Positions 51,699 to 62,300 of a DNA stretch of 64,000 nt are shown here, piece by piece. The notes under the pieces are model-generated. The model ran no database searches. It was given only the letters and a program-made list of their open reading frames with translations, and was not told the DNA's origin. A program made the position numbers and the translations under genes. Origin of the DNA: Polaribacter sp. IC066 (lineage in GTDB: Bacteria > Bacteroidota > Bacteroidia > Flavobacteriales > Flavobacteriaceae); NCBI RefSeq assembly GCF_007997085.1, contig NZ_VORR01000012.1:33536-97535 (forward strand). The letters run 5' to 3'. Position 1 is the stretch's first letter. Each line of letters opens with the position of its first letter.

Positions 51699-52076
51699 AT
51701 GTCAAATGTTAGAGTAAAGTACTCCGAAGAAGATTTACAAGAATTCAAAGCAATTATTGATAAAAAAATAGCGAGAGCAGAAGAAGATTTATCCTTGCTA
51801 GAGGCTGCATATAAAAACGATTCTGATAATGGTACCAACGATACCTCATCATCTTTTAAATCTTTTGATGAAGGTTCTGAAGTGATGAACAAAGAATCAA
51901 ATGTACAGTTGGCAATTAGACAAGAAAAATTTATCAGAGATCTTAAAAATGCGTTGTTACGGATAGAAAATAAAACCTATGGTGTTTGTAGGGTTACGGG
52001 TAAACTGATTCAGAAAGAGCGTTTAAAAATTGTACCGCATGCAACGTTAAGTATCGAGGCAAAAAGAAAACAATAA
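51699..52076 (+). CDS. DksA/TraR-like protein lacking most zinc cysteines
   Basis: The 125-residue protein has the coiled-coil plus C-terminal zinc-finger layout of DksA/TraR proteins, which bind the secondary channel of RNA polymerase. The C4 finger is degenerate: only C97 (YGVCRVTGK) remains and the second half reads IVPHATLS, so zinc is probably not bound. The acidic coil tip (SDNGTNDTSSSFKS) also differs from DksA. It is cotranscribed with ileS. A bold terminator follows. The role in transcription or in ileS control is open. Confidence 0.88.
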   Translation: MSNVRVKYSEEDLQEFKAIIDKKIARAEEDLSLLEAAYKNDSDNGTNDTSSSFKSFDEGSEVMNKESNVQLAIRQEKFIRDLKNALLRIENKTYGVCRVTGKLIQKERLKIVPHATLSIEAKRKQ

Positions 52077-52100
52077 ATAATTAATAGATATTATTTCATA

Positions 52101-52147
52101 AAATCTTCTACTTTAAATATCCAAGATATTTAAAGTAGAAGATTTTT
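52101..52147 (+). terminator. Strong terminator after the ileS operon
   Basis: A 21-bp perfect stem (AAATCTTCTACTTTAAATATC and its reverse complement) with a CAA loop is followed by T residues. Confidence 0.9.
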
Positions 52148-52187
52148 ACATTTATATTTCAAGAATTTATAAATGAGATATTTATCT

Positions 52188-52195
52188 TATTTTTG
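52188..52195 (+). promoter_or_regulatory. -7 box 5 nt from the start of the giant T9SS protein
   Basis: TATTTTTG fits TAnnTTTG and ends 5 nt before ATG 52201, again predicting a leaderless transcript. Confidence 0.6.
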
Positions 52196-52200
52196 ATGTT

Positions 52201-55200
52201 ATGAGAAAAAGTTTAATGCTGCTGCTTATTTTAATTGGAGGTTTTATCATGTATAAAGCTTTTTCCACTCAAAAAGAAGAAGCATCACTGCAGCAAAAAC
52301 ATGAAAATTTTCTTAAAACCCATGTTTTGCAAAATACTTTAAAGCTTTCTAAAAAAGAGAGATTAGCAAAAGGTGTGCCGCCAAATAAATATTTTGAAGA
52401 AAAATATTTATTGGAAATAAACCCTTATACAGGCAGAACGCACCCAGAAAATACGTATAAAGTTCAACAAGATTTAAAAGAGAAAAAATTATATCAACAA
52501 AGAACTCCAGGAGATGCTATTGATAATCAATGGATAGAAAGAGGTCCTAACAATGTTGGCGGTAGAACAAGGGTTTTACTTTTTGATCCTAATGATGCTA
52601 CTCATAAACGTGTTTTTGCAGGTGGTATTAGTGGAGGTTTGTGGGGAAATGATAATATTACAGATGAAAATTCTTCTTGGTTGCGGGTTGGAATTGATGA
52701 AAACCTGTCAATTAGCTGTATGGCCGTAGATCCAAATAATTCTCAAATTATGTATGTAGGAACGGGTGAATTGTATGTTGCGCAACAAGCTTTGGGCAAC
52801 GGAATTTGGAAATCTATAGATGGTGGGGCAACTTGGACTAATATTTATAATATAAGAGGAGCTACCGTTATTTCTGGAAGCAGTGCAACGGTGCCCGGAA
52901 CGTATTATGTGACCGATATTATAGTACGTGACGCAGATGGCGATCATCTAACAGCAGATGATTCTGAAGTTTTTGCTAGTATAGGCGCCTCTTTTTATTC
53001 TGTAAACCCTAGAGATACTTTTGTAGGAATTAATGAATATGGTCTTTATAAATCTACAGATGCTGGTACAAGTTGGTCTAAACTTATAGTAGAGGTGGAC
53101 GGGAGAAGCGTTTCAGGGAATGATTTTGAAATAGGATTAGATAATGCGCTTTGGTTGGCAACAACTAGCAATATTTACGGCAAAGGTGGCGGAAGAATCT
53201 ATAAGAGTGCAGATGGCAATATATTTACCTTAAAACATACCATTCCAAATGCAAGAAGAACAGAGATTTCGGTTTCAAGACAAAATGCCAATTCAGTATA
53301 TGTTTTAGCGAGAGTGGTAACTATGGATGTTAATGACGATTTAATAGCTCCTTTTGTTTCAATATTAAAAACGGTTGATGCATTTGCAACAATACCAACA
53401 GCATTAACTTTACCGAATGACGCAGACACAAATATTCCTCCAGATGATTTTACAAGAAGTCAGGCACATTATAATTTAACGGTTGAAGTAGATCCAACAA
53501 ATGACGCTATTGCTTATGTAGGAGGAATCGATTTATTTAGAACTACGGATAGTGGTTTAAATTGGTCACAAATATCAAAATGGTCTAACAATAATAATTT
53601 GGCAACTTTAGATGTTTCTTTGGTTCATGCAGATCAGCACGAAATAGTATTTCATCCAACAGATGCGAATACCGCAATTTTTGGGAATGATGGTGGTGTT
53701 TATTATTCTTTAAATTTATCTGACTCCGCTAGTCGTAGCTCAATTATCAATGAAAGAAATAAAGATTATAATACGGTTCAATTTTATAATGCTGCTATTA
53801 GTCAGTCTTCAACTCTAGAATACTTAATAGGAGGAACACAAGATAATGGAACTCATTTTTTTAATAATTCTTCTGAAGGGATTCAGAATTCTGAACGTAT
53901 TTTTGGGGGCGATGGTACTTTTTGTTTTATTGATAAAGACGGCACTTATATGCTTGCTACTTATTTGTATAATAGAATTGTACGGTTTAATTTACCATAT
54001 ACAAGCGCAAGCGCATTTACAATTTCATCAGACAAAAGTACAGGTAGTTTTTTAAATGCAATGGATTTAGATGAAAATTTAGATATTTTGTATTCAAACG
54101 GAACAAACCATTTAGCTCGTTTTTCAGATATTACAACAAGCACGCCTATTAGAACAAATATTACGAATGCGCTGTTAAGCAATATTACTGCCATAAAAGT
54201 TTCTCCTTTTACAACAACTTCTTCTAAAGTGTTTGCAGGCACAAGAGCTGGCAAGCTCGTAAAAGTTGAAAATGCAGACACCGAAACACAAACAATTACA
54301 GATATTTTTGATGCTTCTTTCTTAGGAAGTATCTCTAACGTAGAATTTGGCGCAGCTGAAAATGAAATTATGGTTACTTTTTATAATTTTGGCGTAGAAA
54401 GTATCTGGTTTACAGATAATGGTGGAGCAACTTGGGCAAATAAAGAAGGCGATTTCCCTGATATAACTGTAAGAGATATTTTAATGAACCCTTTAAACAA
54501 CGATGAAGTTATTATTGCGACAGAATTAGGTGTCTGGAATACCAATAATTTTAAAGATGCTTCTCCAAAATGGAATCAATCTTACAACGGCATGTCTAAT
54601 GTTGCTGTAACCTCTTTAAGTTTAAGAACATCAGATGATACAATTTTAGCGTCTAGTTATGGTAGAGGTTTATATACGGGTAAATTTAGCGGGAATGATT
54701 TAACGGTTTGGACAGGGAATATAGATACAAATTTTGCAAATACAAACAATTGGTCTAATGGTTTGCCAACAAGTTCTATGGATGTTAAAATACCAGCAAC
54801 TACTATAAATCCGATGATAAACACAGCTATTAGTGTGGCAAATATTTCAATAGAAAAAAAGGCTTCTTTAACGGTAGGCGCTTTTGGCGCTCTTACTATA
54901 GAAGAAAATTGCACAAACGAAGGCGTATTTACAATCAACTCTAGTATCGCAAATTCTGGGAGTTTAATTTTAAAAGGAACATCCGCAGGGAATATAACCT
55001 ATAACAGATATGTTTCTGATAATTGGCATTTAATAAGTGCTCCTTTATGGAACGAAGTGTATGATAATGATTGGGTTGCTGCAAATTCAATTCAAGCTAG
55101 CTCGCAAAATATAAATTCTAGAGGTATTGGAACTTATAATAATGATACGGGTAAATGGCAATATATGTTAGCTGATGATATCTTACCGTTTACAAAAGGA

Positions 55201-56265
55201 AAAGGTTTTGCAATAAAAAGAACTACTGAAGGGAATACTAGTTTTACAGGAACCATCCCTGATAAGGCTGTAAATATCGCTATTGATACCGGAACGTCTA
55301 ATTCTTTCAATCTGATAGGAAATCCATTTCCGTCGTACGTCGCATTAAATGAAAAGGTAGATGGAACAGATAATTTTTTAACTATAAATAATGTTGCTTT
55401 AAGTGAGATGACAATTTGGTATTGGAATGGAAGTAGTTACAAAACTTTAAATCAAGCTTCTTCGGCTAGATATTTAGCGCCAGGTCAGGCCTTTTTTATA
55501 AAATCTATTGAAGCAGGTGCAACGGTTTCTTTTACAAAAGCATTGCAACAGCATCAATCAGAAACATTTTTAAAGAAGGTACACGTAAGGCCAGAAATAA
55601 GATTGATTTGTAAAAAAGGAAATGAAGAAAAATATACTGATATTTTTTATATTAAGAATGCAACAAAAGGTTTTGACAATGGTTATGATAGTTCTTTGTA
55701 TACCGGAGTGTCTTCTAGTTTTGAAATTTATACCCAATTAATAAACAGAGAAGATGATAAAAATTTGGCCATACAATCGATACCAAAAGAAGATTCAATT
55801 ATAATTCCTGTAGGCATTACTGCCTCAAAAAATTCAGAAATTGAAATTAGTATGACCTCAAAAAATTTAGATGCGAATTTAAAAGTGTATTTAGAAGATA
55901 GAGCGTTAGAGATTTTTACACTTTTAGGCACTGAAAAAAGTACGTATACGTTTACGTCAGATGCAAATATTTCGGGTTCAGAGAGGTTTTTTTTACACAC
56001 ATCTTCTAAACCACTAAATACTAAAAAAGAAATTTTTGCAGCGGTACGATTATTTTCTTCGGATAAAAAAATACATTTTAAAAATTTACCAAGTACTACG
56101 AATACAGTAGTTACCGTATACGATTTAAAGGGCACAGAAGTTTTAAAACAAAAACTTTATAAAAATCAAGAGTCTATGAATGTTGCAACCTTATTGAGCG
56201 CAATTTATTTGGTTACGGTAAAAACAGATAAAGGAGTTTTTAAGAAAAAGATACTTGTTCAATAA
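52201..56265 (+). CDS. T9SS-exported beta-propeller (Asp-box/VPS10-like) protein
   Basis: The 1354-residue protein has a hydrophobic N-terminus (LMLLLILIGGFIMY), a long propeller region with Asp-box-type repeats (SIDGGATWT, STDAGTSWS, TTDSGLNWS, TDNGGATWA) as in sialidase/sortilin-like proteins, a C-terminal module from about residue 836 (LTVWTGNIDTNFANTNNWSN to about 1085) shared with the protease at 59338, and a type-A sorting domain (VRLFSSDKKIHF, VYDLKGTEVLKQ, LSAIYLVTVKTDKG). It is probably a large cell-surface or secreted glycan- or protein-interacting factor. No sialidase active site can be confirmed by eye. Confidence 0.88.
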   Translation: MRKSLMLLLILIGGFIMYKAFSTQKEEASLQQKHENFLKTHVLQNTLKLSKKERLAKGVPPNKYFEEKYLLEINPYTGRTHPENTYKVQQDLKEKKLYQQRTPGDAIDNQWIERGPNNVGGRTRVLLFDPNDATHKRVFAGGISGGLWGNDNITDENSSWLRVGIDENLSISCMAVDPNNSQIMYVGTGELYVAQQALGNGIWKSIDGGATWTNIYNIRGATVISGSSATVPGTYYVTDIIVRDADGDHLTADDSEVFASIGASFYSVNPRDTFVGINEYGLYKSTDAGTSWSKLIVEVDGRSVSGNDFEIGLDNALWLATTSNIYGKGGGRIYKSADGNIFTLKHTIPNARRTEISVSRQNANSVYVLARVVTMDVNDDLIAPFVSILKTVDAFATIPTALTLPNDADTNIPPDDFTRSQAHYNLTVEVDPTNDAIAYVGGIDLFRTTDSGLNWSQISKWSNNNNLATLDVSLVHADQHEIVFHPTDANTAIFGNDGGVYYSLNLSDSASRSSIINERNKDYNTVQFYNAAISQSSTLEYLIGGTQDNGTHFFNNSSEGIQNSERIFGGDGTFCFIDKDGTYMLATYLYNRIVRFNLPYTSASAFTISSDKSTGSFLNAMDLDENLDILYSNGTNHLARFSDITTSTPIRTNITNALLSNITAIKVSPFTTTSSKVFAGTRAGKLVKVENADTETQTITDIFDASFLGSISNVEFGAAENEIMVTFYNFGVESIWFTDNGGATWANKEGDFPDITVRDILMNPLNNDEVIIATELGVWNTNNFKDASPKWNQSYNGMSNVAVTSLSLRTSDDTILASSYGRGLYTGKFSGNDLTVWTGNIDTNFANTNNWSNGLPTSSMDVKIPATTINPMINTAISVANISIEKKASLTVGAFGALTIEENCTNEGVFTINSSIANSGSLILKGTSAGNITYNRYVSDNWHLISAPLWNEVYDNDWVAANSIQASSQNINSRGIGTYNNDTGKWQYMLADDILPFTKGKGFAIKRTTEGNTSFTGTIPDKAVNIAIDTGTSNSFNLIGNPFPSYVALNEKVDGTDNFLTINNVALSEMTIWYWNGSSYKTLNQASSARYLAPGQAFFIKSIEAGATVSFTKALQQHQSETFLKKVHVRPEIRLICKKGNEEKYTDIFYIKNATKGFDNGYDSSLYTGVSSSFEIYTQLINREDDKNLAIQSIPKEDSIIIPVGITASKNSEIEISMTSKNLDANLKVYLEDRALEIFTLLGTEKSTYTFTSDANISGSERFFLHTSSKPLNTKKEIFAAVRLFSSDKKIHFKNLPSTTNTVVTVYDLKGTEVLKQKLYKNQESMNVATLLSAIYLVTVKTDKGVFKKKILVQ

Positions 56266-56278
56266 ATTTTTTAGTTCA

Positions 56279-56923
56279 ATGAAGAACGTTGTTCTGGTTA
56301 TTTTTTTATCGATTTCTTTGGTTAGTTTTTCACAGAAAAAATTAATTAAAAAGTTTACTTCAACCTTAAATGAGGTCCTCATTTCTACAAAAGGTTTAGA
56401 TGATTTTGTGTTAGAAAATGCAACGACCAATTGTATAGAAATTATACTTTTTTCAGAAAACTCTCATGAGCAAGATATTCTTGTAGCGCAAAAAAATAAT
56501 GAAATTCAAATAGCTTTTCAGTTAGATGAGGTGCAGGAAAAAGAAATTATTTTCAGAAAATTTATGACCGAAAGATTGCAGAAAGCAAATGCCATTATAA
56601 GAATACCAAAAGGGAAAAAAGTAATTATTTTTGGAGATAATGTAGATATCGAATCAAAAGATTTTAAAAACCCTTTAGAAATATATATAGAAAATGGCAT
56701 TGTAAAATTGAATACTATAAAAGCAAACATCCTCCTAAAATTATATTCAGGCAATGTGTATGCAACGGTTAAAGATTCAAATATTAATGTACTCTCAAAA
56801 AAGGGTACCATTAAAGTAAATACTAGTGTTTATCAAAAAGAGTATAAAAAAGTGGCTGTTTTAGCGACAAAGAAAATTAGTATTACTTCTTTAATGGCTA
56901 ATATTCTCTTAACAACTAAATAA
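56279..56923 (+). CDS. Secreted protein with DUF2807-like beta region
   Basis: The 214-residue protein starts MKNVVLVIFLSISLVSFSQ (signal peptide) at ATG 56279, 13 nt after the preceding stop; the TTG at 56255 would overlap the T9SS gene. After a Lys-rich junction the mature part forms repeated short beta strands (IIRIPKGKKVIIFGDNVDIE to ITSLMANILLTTK), reminiscent of adhesin-type beta-helix or DUF4097/DUF2807 proteins. The function is unknown; cotranscription with the T9SS protein is likely. Confidence 0.7.
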   Translation: MKNVVLVIFLSISLVSFSQKKLIKKFTSTLNEVLISTKGLDDFVLENATTNCIEIILFSENSHEQDILVAQKNNEIQIAFQLDEVQEKEIIFRKFMTERLQKANAIIRIPKGKKVIIFGDNVDIESKDFKNPLEIYIENGIVKLNTIKANILLKLYSGNVYATVKDSNINVLSKKGTIKVNTSVYQKEYKKVAVLATKKISITSLMANILLTTK

Positions 56924-56938
56924 ACATAATAATAGTGT

Positions 56939-56946
56939 TATTTTTG
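56939..56946 (+). promoter_or_regulatory. -7 box of lspA
   Basis: TATTTTTG fits TAnnTTTG, 20 nt before the ATG of lspA. Confidence 0.6.
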
Positions 56947-56966
56947 CAATTTCAAATTCTAAATAA

Positions 56967-57584
56967 ATGTCAAAGAAAAATCTTGCTATTTTAACAATTA
57001 TAATTGCAATAATTTTAGATCAAGTTATAAAAATTTATGTAAAAACAAATTTTGTTTTAGGTGAAGAAGTTGTTGTTTTTGATTGGTTTATAATCCATTT
57101 TACAGAAAATAACGGCATGGCTATGGGCTTTGAGTTTGGCGGAAAAGGGGGGAAACTTTTTTTAACTTTATTTAGGCTCGTAGCGGTAACGGCTCTAATG
57201 TTCTGGTTAATTGGCAACATAAAGCGTAAAGTTCATAACGCAGTTATTATCGGAATTTCACTTATTTTTTCTGGTGCTGTGGGTAATATTATAGATTCTG
57301 TGTTTTATGGAGTTCTTTTCGATCATCCTTCTCATAAAGTAGCCACCATGTTTCCTGAAGTTACTAACGGACAATTCTTTTTTGGTAAGGTTGTAGACAT
57401 GTTTTATTTTCCTATTTGGAGTGGAGATTTGCCTAGTTGGATTCCTTTTATTGGCGGTGATCCTTTTACTTTTTTTCAATATATTTTTAACCCAGCAGAT
57501 TCTTTTATAAGTATAGGTGTGGCTTTACTTTTTATTTTTAGCAAGCAAGCTTTTCCTAAAGAAGAAAAAGTAGTGGAGCAATAG
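56967..57584 (+). CDS. lspA: Lipoprotein signal peptidase (signal peptidase II)
   Basis: The 205-residue membrane aspartyl protease has four helices and the two catalytic Asp motifs GNIIDSVFYG and VVDMFYFPIW. It removes the signal peptide of lipoproteins after lipid attachment, so it acts on the several lipoproteins in this window. It is a little longer than the E. coli protein through a loop between the motifs (DHPSHKVATMFPEVTNGQFF), which is usual in Bacteroidota. A 250-nt gap without a gene follows before the insertion sequence. Confidence 0.96.
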   Translation: MSKKNLAILTIIIAIILDQVIKIYVKTNFVLGEEVVVFDWFIIHFTENNGMAMGFEFGGKGGKLFLTLFRLVAVTALMFWLIGNIKRKVHNAVIIGISLIFSGAVGNIIDSVFYGVLFDHPSHKVATMFPEVTNGQFFFGKVVDMFYFPIWSGDLPSWIPFIGGDPFTFFQYIFNPADSFISIGVALLFIFSKQAFPKEEKVVEQ

Positions 57585-57828
57585 TTGATTTCTTTATAAC
57601 ATTTTTTGAAGTTTAGAATATTGTATTCATTTTTACGAAAAAAAAGTTTGTTTTTAGATCATCTTGCAAGAAAAATAGAATTACGATTTTAGGAAAACAA
57701 TTGATACCTAAATATTTTAGAAAAAATTAAGTTTTTAATCTTAGATAGTTATTTAGTGAATCTTTTAACTTTAAAGCTTAAGTGCAATTAATCAAACATA
57801 AGAAGTCATTACTATCAAACAACTTATC

Positions 57829-58871
57829 ATGCGAATCAAGAGTTAAACAATAGTGTTATAAATGCTGCTGCCAGTCGACCATAAACATGTAGATTTAACC
57901 CTTTAGTAGATCTTACTTTGCTAGCTTTTTGTATGTCTGATTTTTCAATAAGCCAACTAAATAGCGCTTCAATTGGTTGTCTAATTTTGGATACAGCTCT
58001 TGAATATAAATCGTTTGCAGCATGATCAAACTTTTTTAAAACATCAGGCATTCCTTTTACAGCCTTCACTGGTGTTAACATTTCCGAATTAAAATTAGCA
58101 TGCATATCTGTGAAAAAACTTTTAGATTGATATGTTTTATCACCAAAAAACGTTCGATTTTCTTTTTCTGACCAAGCTTCTTTAAATAGCGCAAAGTCGT
58201 TTACAGAAGCCGCAGTAAATATAATTTGTTCTGGATGTGGTAATTTAGTTGGGTTACAAAACCCTAAAGCATGCAATTTCATTCCATAATAATACATGCT
58301 TTTTGTGGAGCAAAATCCTTTATCTGTAATCTCGGGTGCAACTTTATCCGAGCGTTTTCCAGAGCAAGTGACAATAGGCATTGAATCTAATACGCTAAAT
58401 TTTGCCGAACACTCCTTTGGGGTGAATTCAGTTAAAAGCATGCTTACAAGAGTATTCATAACATTAGAAAGCCTATTTATTCTGCGGTTAAAAGGTTGAT
58501 AGCTACCTAAATCTGGAAACCAACTCAATAAATACTCACTTGCAAATTGATGTATTTTATTCATTTTAAAAATCCCTTGATGCTCCATTACAAATAGATA
58601 AATCGTGACGATTTCTTGATCTGTAAGTTTTGGAGTATTATTATTGCTAAAACGCATCGAATCGAATTGTAGCTGTTCATCAAACTTTTTACATACATAA
58701 TCATATAATTTTACTAACTTGAAATTCTTGTTATTGTTCTTTGTATTCAAAATAATCTCGTTGAAATTGACTATTAAGATACTGAAAATCAATAACTTAA
58801 ACAAGTTTAAGAGGTTGTTTTTCAACTAATTAAACTTGTTTTTTATCTTTATTTCAAACCTTGATTCGCAT
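57829..58871 (-). mobile_element. Insertion sequence with 12-bp terminal inverted repeats
   Basis: The ends are ATGCGAATCAAG on the left (57829-57840) and its inverse CTTGATTCGCAT on the right (58860-58871), so the element is about 1.04 kb. It contains one transposase gene on the minus strand. No unambiguous target duplication can be read; the inserted sequence lies in an intergenic gap. The element appears intact. Confidence 0.8.
57836..58825 (-). CDS. DDE transposase (IS982/IS4-like)
   Basis: The 329-residue transposase carries candidate DDE residues D147 (VLDSMPIV), D229 (FFGDKTYQ) and E286 (RQPIEALFSWL), in the order and spacing of RNase-H-fold transposases. The segment GKRSDKVAPEITDKGFCSTK and YYYGMKLHAL are typical of the Bacteroidota members that I would place near IS982, but I cannot exclude another IS4/IS5-type group. 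The first 30 residues are unusually hydrophobic and an internal start (MRFSNNN, residue 57) is possible. Confidence 0.87.
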   Translation of the reverse strand: MKNNLLNLFKLLIFSILIVNFNEIILNTKNNNKNFKLVKLYDYVCKKFDEQLQFDSMRFSNNNTPKLTDQEIVTIYLFVMEHQGIFKMNKIHQFASEYLLSWFPDLGSYQPFNRRINRLSNVMNTLVSMLLTEFTPKECSAKFSVLDSMPIVTCSGKRSDKVAPEITDKGFCSTKSMYYYGMKLHALGFCNPTKLPHPEQIIFTAASVNDFALFKEAWSEKENRTFFGDKTYQSKSFFTDMHANFNSEMLTPVKAVKGMPDVLKKFDHAANDLYSRAVSKIRQPIEALFSWLIEKSDIQKASKVRSTKGLNLHVYGRLAAAFITLLFNS

Positions 58872-59094
58872 TTATAATGAATATTGCGTTTTAACTATTT
58901 CATTAGTGCGCTATTGAAGTAGAATAAATCTATTTATATTATCTAAAATTCCTTAAAATTTTTAAACTTATTTCTTGTTAAATATATTTTTAAACAATAT
59001 ATTTAACATTTTTTAATAGCTTATTTATTTTTTCTGATTTAAAAACGTTTTTTTATTTTATAAAAGCTTTTTTATTTTTTAATCGATAGAATTC

Positions 59095-59212
59095 CCCGAC
59101 GCTCTGCGTCGGTGGTCAAGAGGAAAGTTTGAAAACCTGGGTTTTCATCAAACTAAAAATAAGGTTTTTTTCAGCTTGATACCTCGATGGCTCTGCCTCG
59201 AGGTTGTTCATT
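59095..59212. repeat. Dispersed hairpin repeats downstream of the insertion sequence
   Basis: CCGACGCTCTGCGTCGG, a Lys/Phe-type AAAACCTGGGTTTT and CCTCGATGGCTCTGCCTCGAGG form small hairpins in a row, then GGTTGTTCATTAGTGAAC. The TCGAGGTTGTTCAT part recurs at 31279. The AT-rich remainder of 58872-59337 has no gene. Confidence 0.6.
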
Positions 59213-59337
59213 AGTGAACAGTGTAGTAAGTCAAATCCTTAATAAGTGCGCTTTAATTTAAGTATCTCTCTGTATTTGTAAACAATATTTTAAACACCAT
59301 AATTTAAAACTAGTATCATCATTAAAATTAATAAAAA

Positions 59338-62300
59338 ATGCATTTGAAAATTAAAAGTACGTTATTACTACTAGCATTACCTCTAGTAATGTTAAGCCAA
59401 AATGGCAATTATTGGTCAAAAACTAGTGCTAAGAGTATTGCCCAAAAAGATGTTATTCAGTATTTATCCAAGGCAGAAAATCCGGTATATTATAATTTGG
59501 ATAAAGCTTCACTAGCTACTTATTTAGCAAATGCACCAGATAGATTTGAAGCAAGTAGTTCTGCTGTCGTGCTTACGATACCCAATCCAGGAGGAGGAAT
59601 GGATCGTTTTGAAATTTTTTCTACGCAAACCATGGCAGAAGGATTAGCGCAAAACCATTTAACAGTAAAGAGTTATGTAGGTAGAAACGTAGTAAATAAG
59701 TCTCATACATTAAGAATTACACTTACCACGCAAGGATTTTATGGAATGACCCTAGGCTCAACATATGGTCAGACACTTATAAATCCTCGTGTTAAGGATA
59801 CAAATATGTATATGGTATTTAGTTCAAAAGAAGCTATAAATACTAGGAATTCGTTTAAGTGCGAAGTGGAAGAGGTTGGAAATACTTTTGAGAGTAAATC
59901 GACTTTTGAATCTCAAAAATTTATAAATGGTGAAATATTGAGAAGATATCGTCTTGCCATGGCTACAACAGTTGAATATTCTAACTATCATTGGCTTGCG
60001 GCTGGTCTTACGGCTTCTGACACTGATACGGCTAAAAAAAATGCTGTATTAATTGCTATTATGGTAAAAGTAGATCGTCTCAATCAAATCTTTGAAAGAG
60101 ATTTAGGCATTACCTTACAATTAATAGCAAATAATGACCTATTAATAAGTTTAGGAGATACTGCGAATGATGGTTATACAAATGGCAACCACAGTGCATC
60201 TATAAACGAAAACCAAACAATAACTAATACTAAAGTTGGTGCTGCGAGTTATGACGTAGGTCACCTTTTATCTACACTTGGTGGTGGTCTTGCGCAAGTT
60301 TCAGCGGTTTGTGGTAGTGGAAAAGCTAGAGCTGTAACAGGTTCACCAGCCCCAGTTGGCGACAATTTTACGATAAGTATTCTTGCGCACGAATTTGGGC
60401 ATCAATTTGGTGCTAGGCACACCCAAAGTAGTAACGTTAATGAAAACCGAGCTACTGCTGTAGAACCAGGTTCAGGAAGTACAATTATGAGTTATGCAGG
60501 CGTTGCAGCACCTAATGTTCAAAATAGGAGTGATGCGATGTTTCATTTTACAAGTATTTCAGAGATTAGCGCTAGATTTGGTTTTACTAATACTGGTAGT
60601 TGTGCAGAACAAATCACAATTGCAAATGCTGCACCAGTTTTAACTGCAGTGCCAAATTATACCATTCCTGTAAATACCCCTTTTAAATTAGATGTTACTG
60701 CTACAGATGCAAATGGAGATGCCCTAACCTATAGTTGGGATCAAATAGATAATGAAATTGTGCCCAATGTACCCATGCCACCTGAGTCTACTTCAACAGC
60801 AGGGCCTAGTTTTAGATCTTTTTTACCTACAACAAATTCTGCTCGTTATTTTCCTGGATTAAGTACCTTAGTAACCAATGTATATGCTAGTACTTGGGAG
60901 GTATTACCCACAGTAAGTAGAACGTTAAATTTTGGCGTAATTGTAAGAGACAATAATGCGCTTGGTGGTCAAGTTTCAAATACAACTACAACATTGACAG
61001 TAGATAATACTGCAGGACCTTTTAGAGTTACCTCTCAAGCAGGAGCAGCTATCATTTGGGGTGTTGGTGACACAGAGACCATTACTTGGGACGTTGCTAA
61101 TACAGATAATGCTGCAGGCGTGAATTCGCAAAATGTTGATATTTTAATCTCAACAAACGGTGGACAAACCTTTAATACCGTTTTGGTAAGTAATACCCCT
61201 AATGATGGTTCTGCAAATATAGTAGTACCAAACAATTTAACTGCCAACGCTAGAATAATGATTATAGCTGCAGATAATGTATTTTTTGATATTAATGAAG
61301 CCGCTATTGAAATTACAGCCACACCACCTAGTTGTATTAACGCGCAAAACATAGATGTAGATAATATTTTAGCGGATGCTGCGGTACTATCTTGGACAGG
61401 CTCACAATCTAATCCTTCTAATGGCTATGATTATATCGTAAATACTACAGGAACAACGCCTACTGCTAGTGCAATGCCAACAGCAACCTTAGCCCAAGGC
61501 GCTACAACAGTTACTCCAAATGGTTTGGCAGCGAATACCACTTATTATTTTTACATTAGAGCAAATTGTGGAGGCGGTGATTTGAGCGATTGGTCTACTG
61601 CAGTATCCTTTAAAACAACTTGTACTGTTTTAACAGCCCCTTTTATCCAAAATTTTGATGGTGCAAGTTGGGTAAATAATGGAAGTATTGATCCTTGTTG
61701 GCGAAGAAATCCAGAAATTTTTGTTTCAAATTTTACTTGGGGACCAAGGAGAGGCCGAGCCCTACAAAATCATGCTACAGGGCCAACAAGAGACGTTACT
61801 GATGAACAAAACGGTGGAACTGTCGGAAAATATATCTATGCAGAAGCATTAGGAAATAATACATTTCAAAATGGTGATGTAGCAATTTTAAGCACACCGC
61901 CTATTGATTTAACTGGCTTAGCTGTACCTAGAATGAAATTTAGTTACCACATGTTTGGTTTTACTATGGGTACCATGAAAGTGGAAATTAAAGAGATTAA
62001 TGCTATTACCTACACTACCCTATTCTCTATTTCAGGACAACAACAAACTACAAGTGCTGCTCCTTTTATAGAACAAATTATAGATTTGAATGCGTATGCA
62101 GGTCAAAGTGTTCACATCCGTTTTATAAGTATAAGGGGAGAAGATTGGGGTTCTACTGTTGCTTTTGATCAATTTGTAATTGAAGAAACTACAGGATGTG
62201 CTAATCCAGAAAATCTAATGGTATCAAACCTGGCAGTAAATAGTGCTGACTTGTCTTGGGGAACCATCGGTACTGCTGTAAACGGTTACGAATGGGCAGT

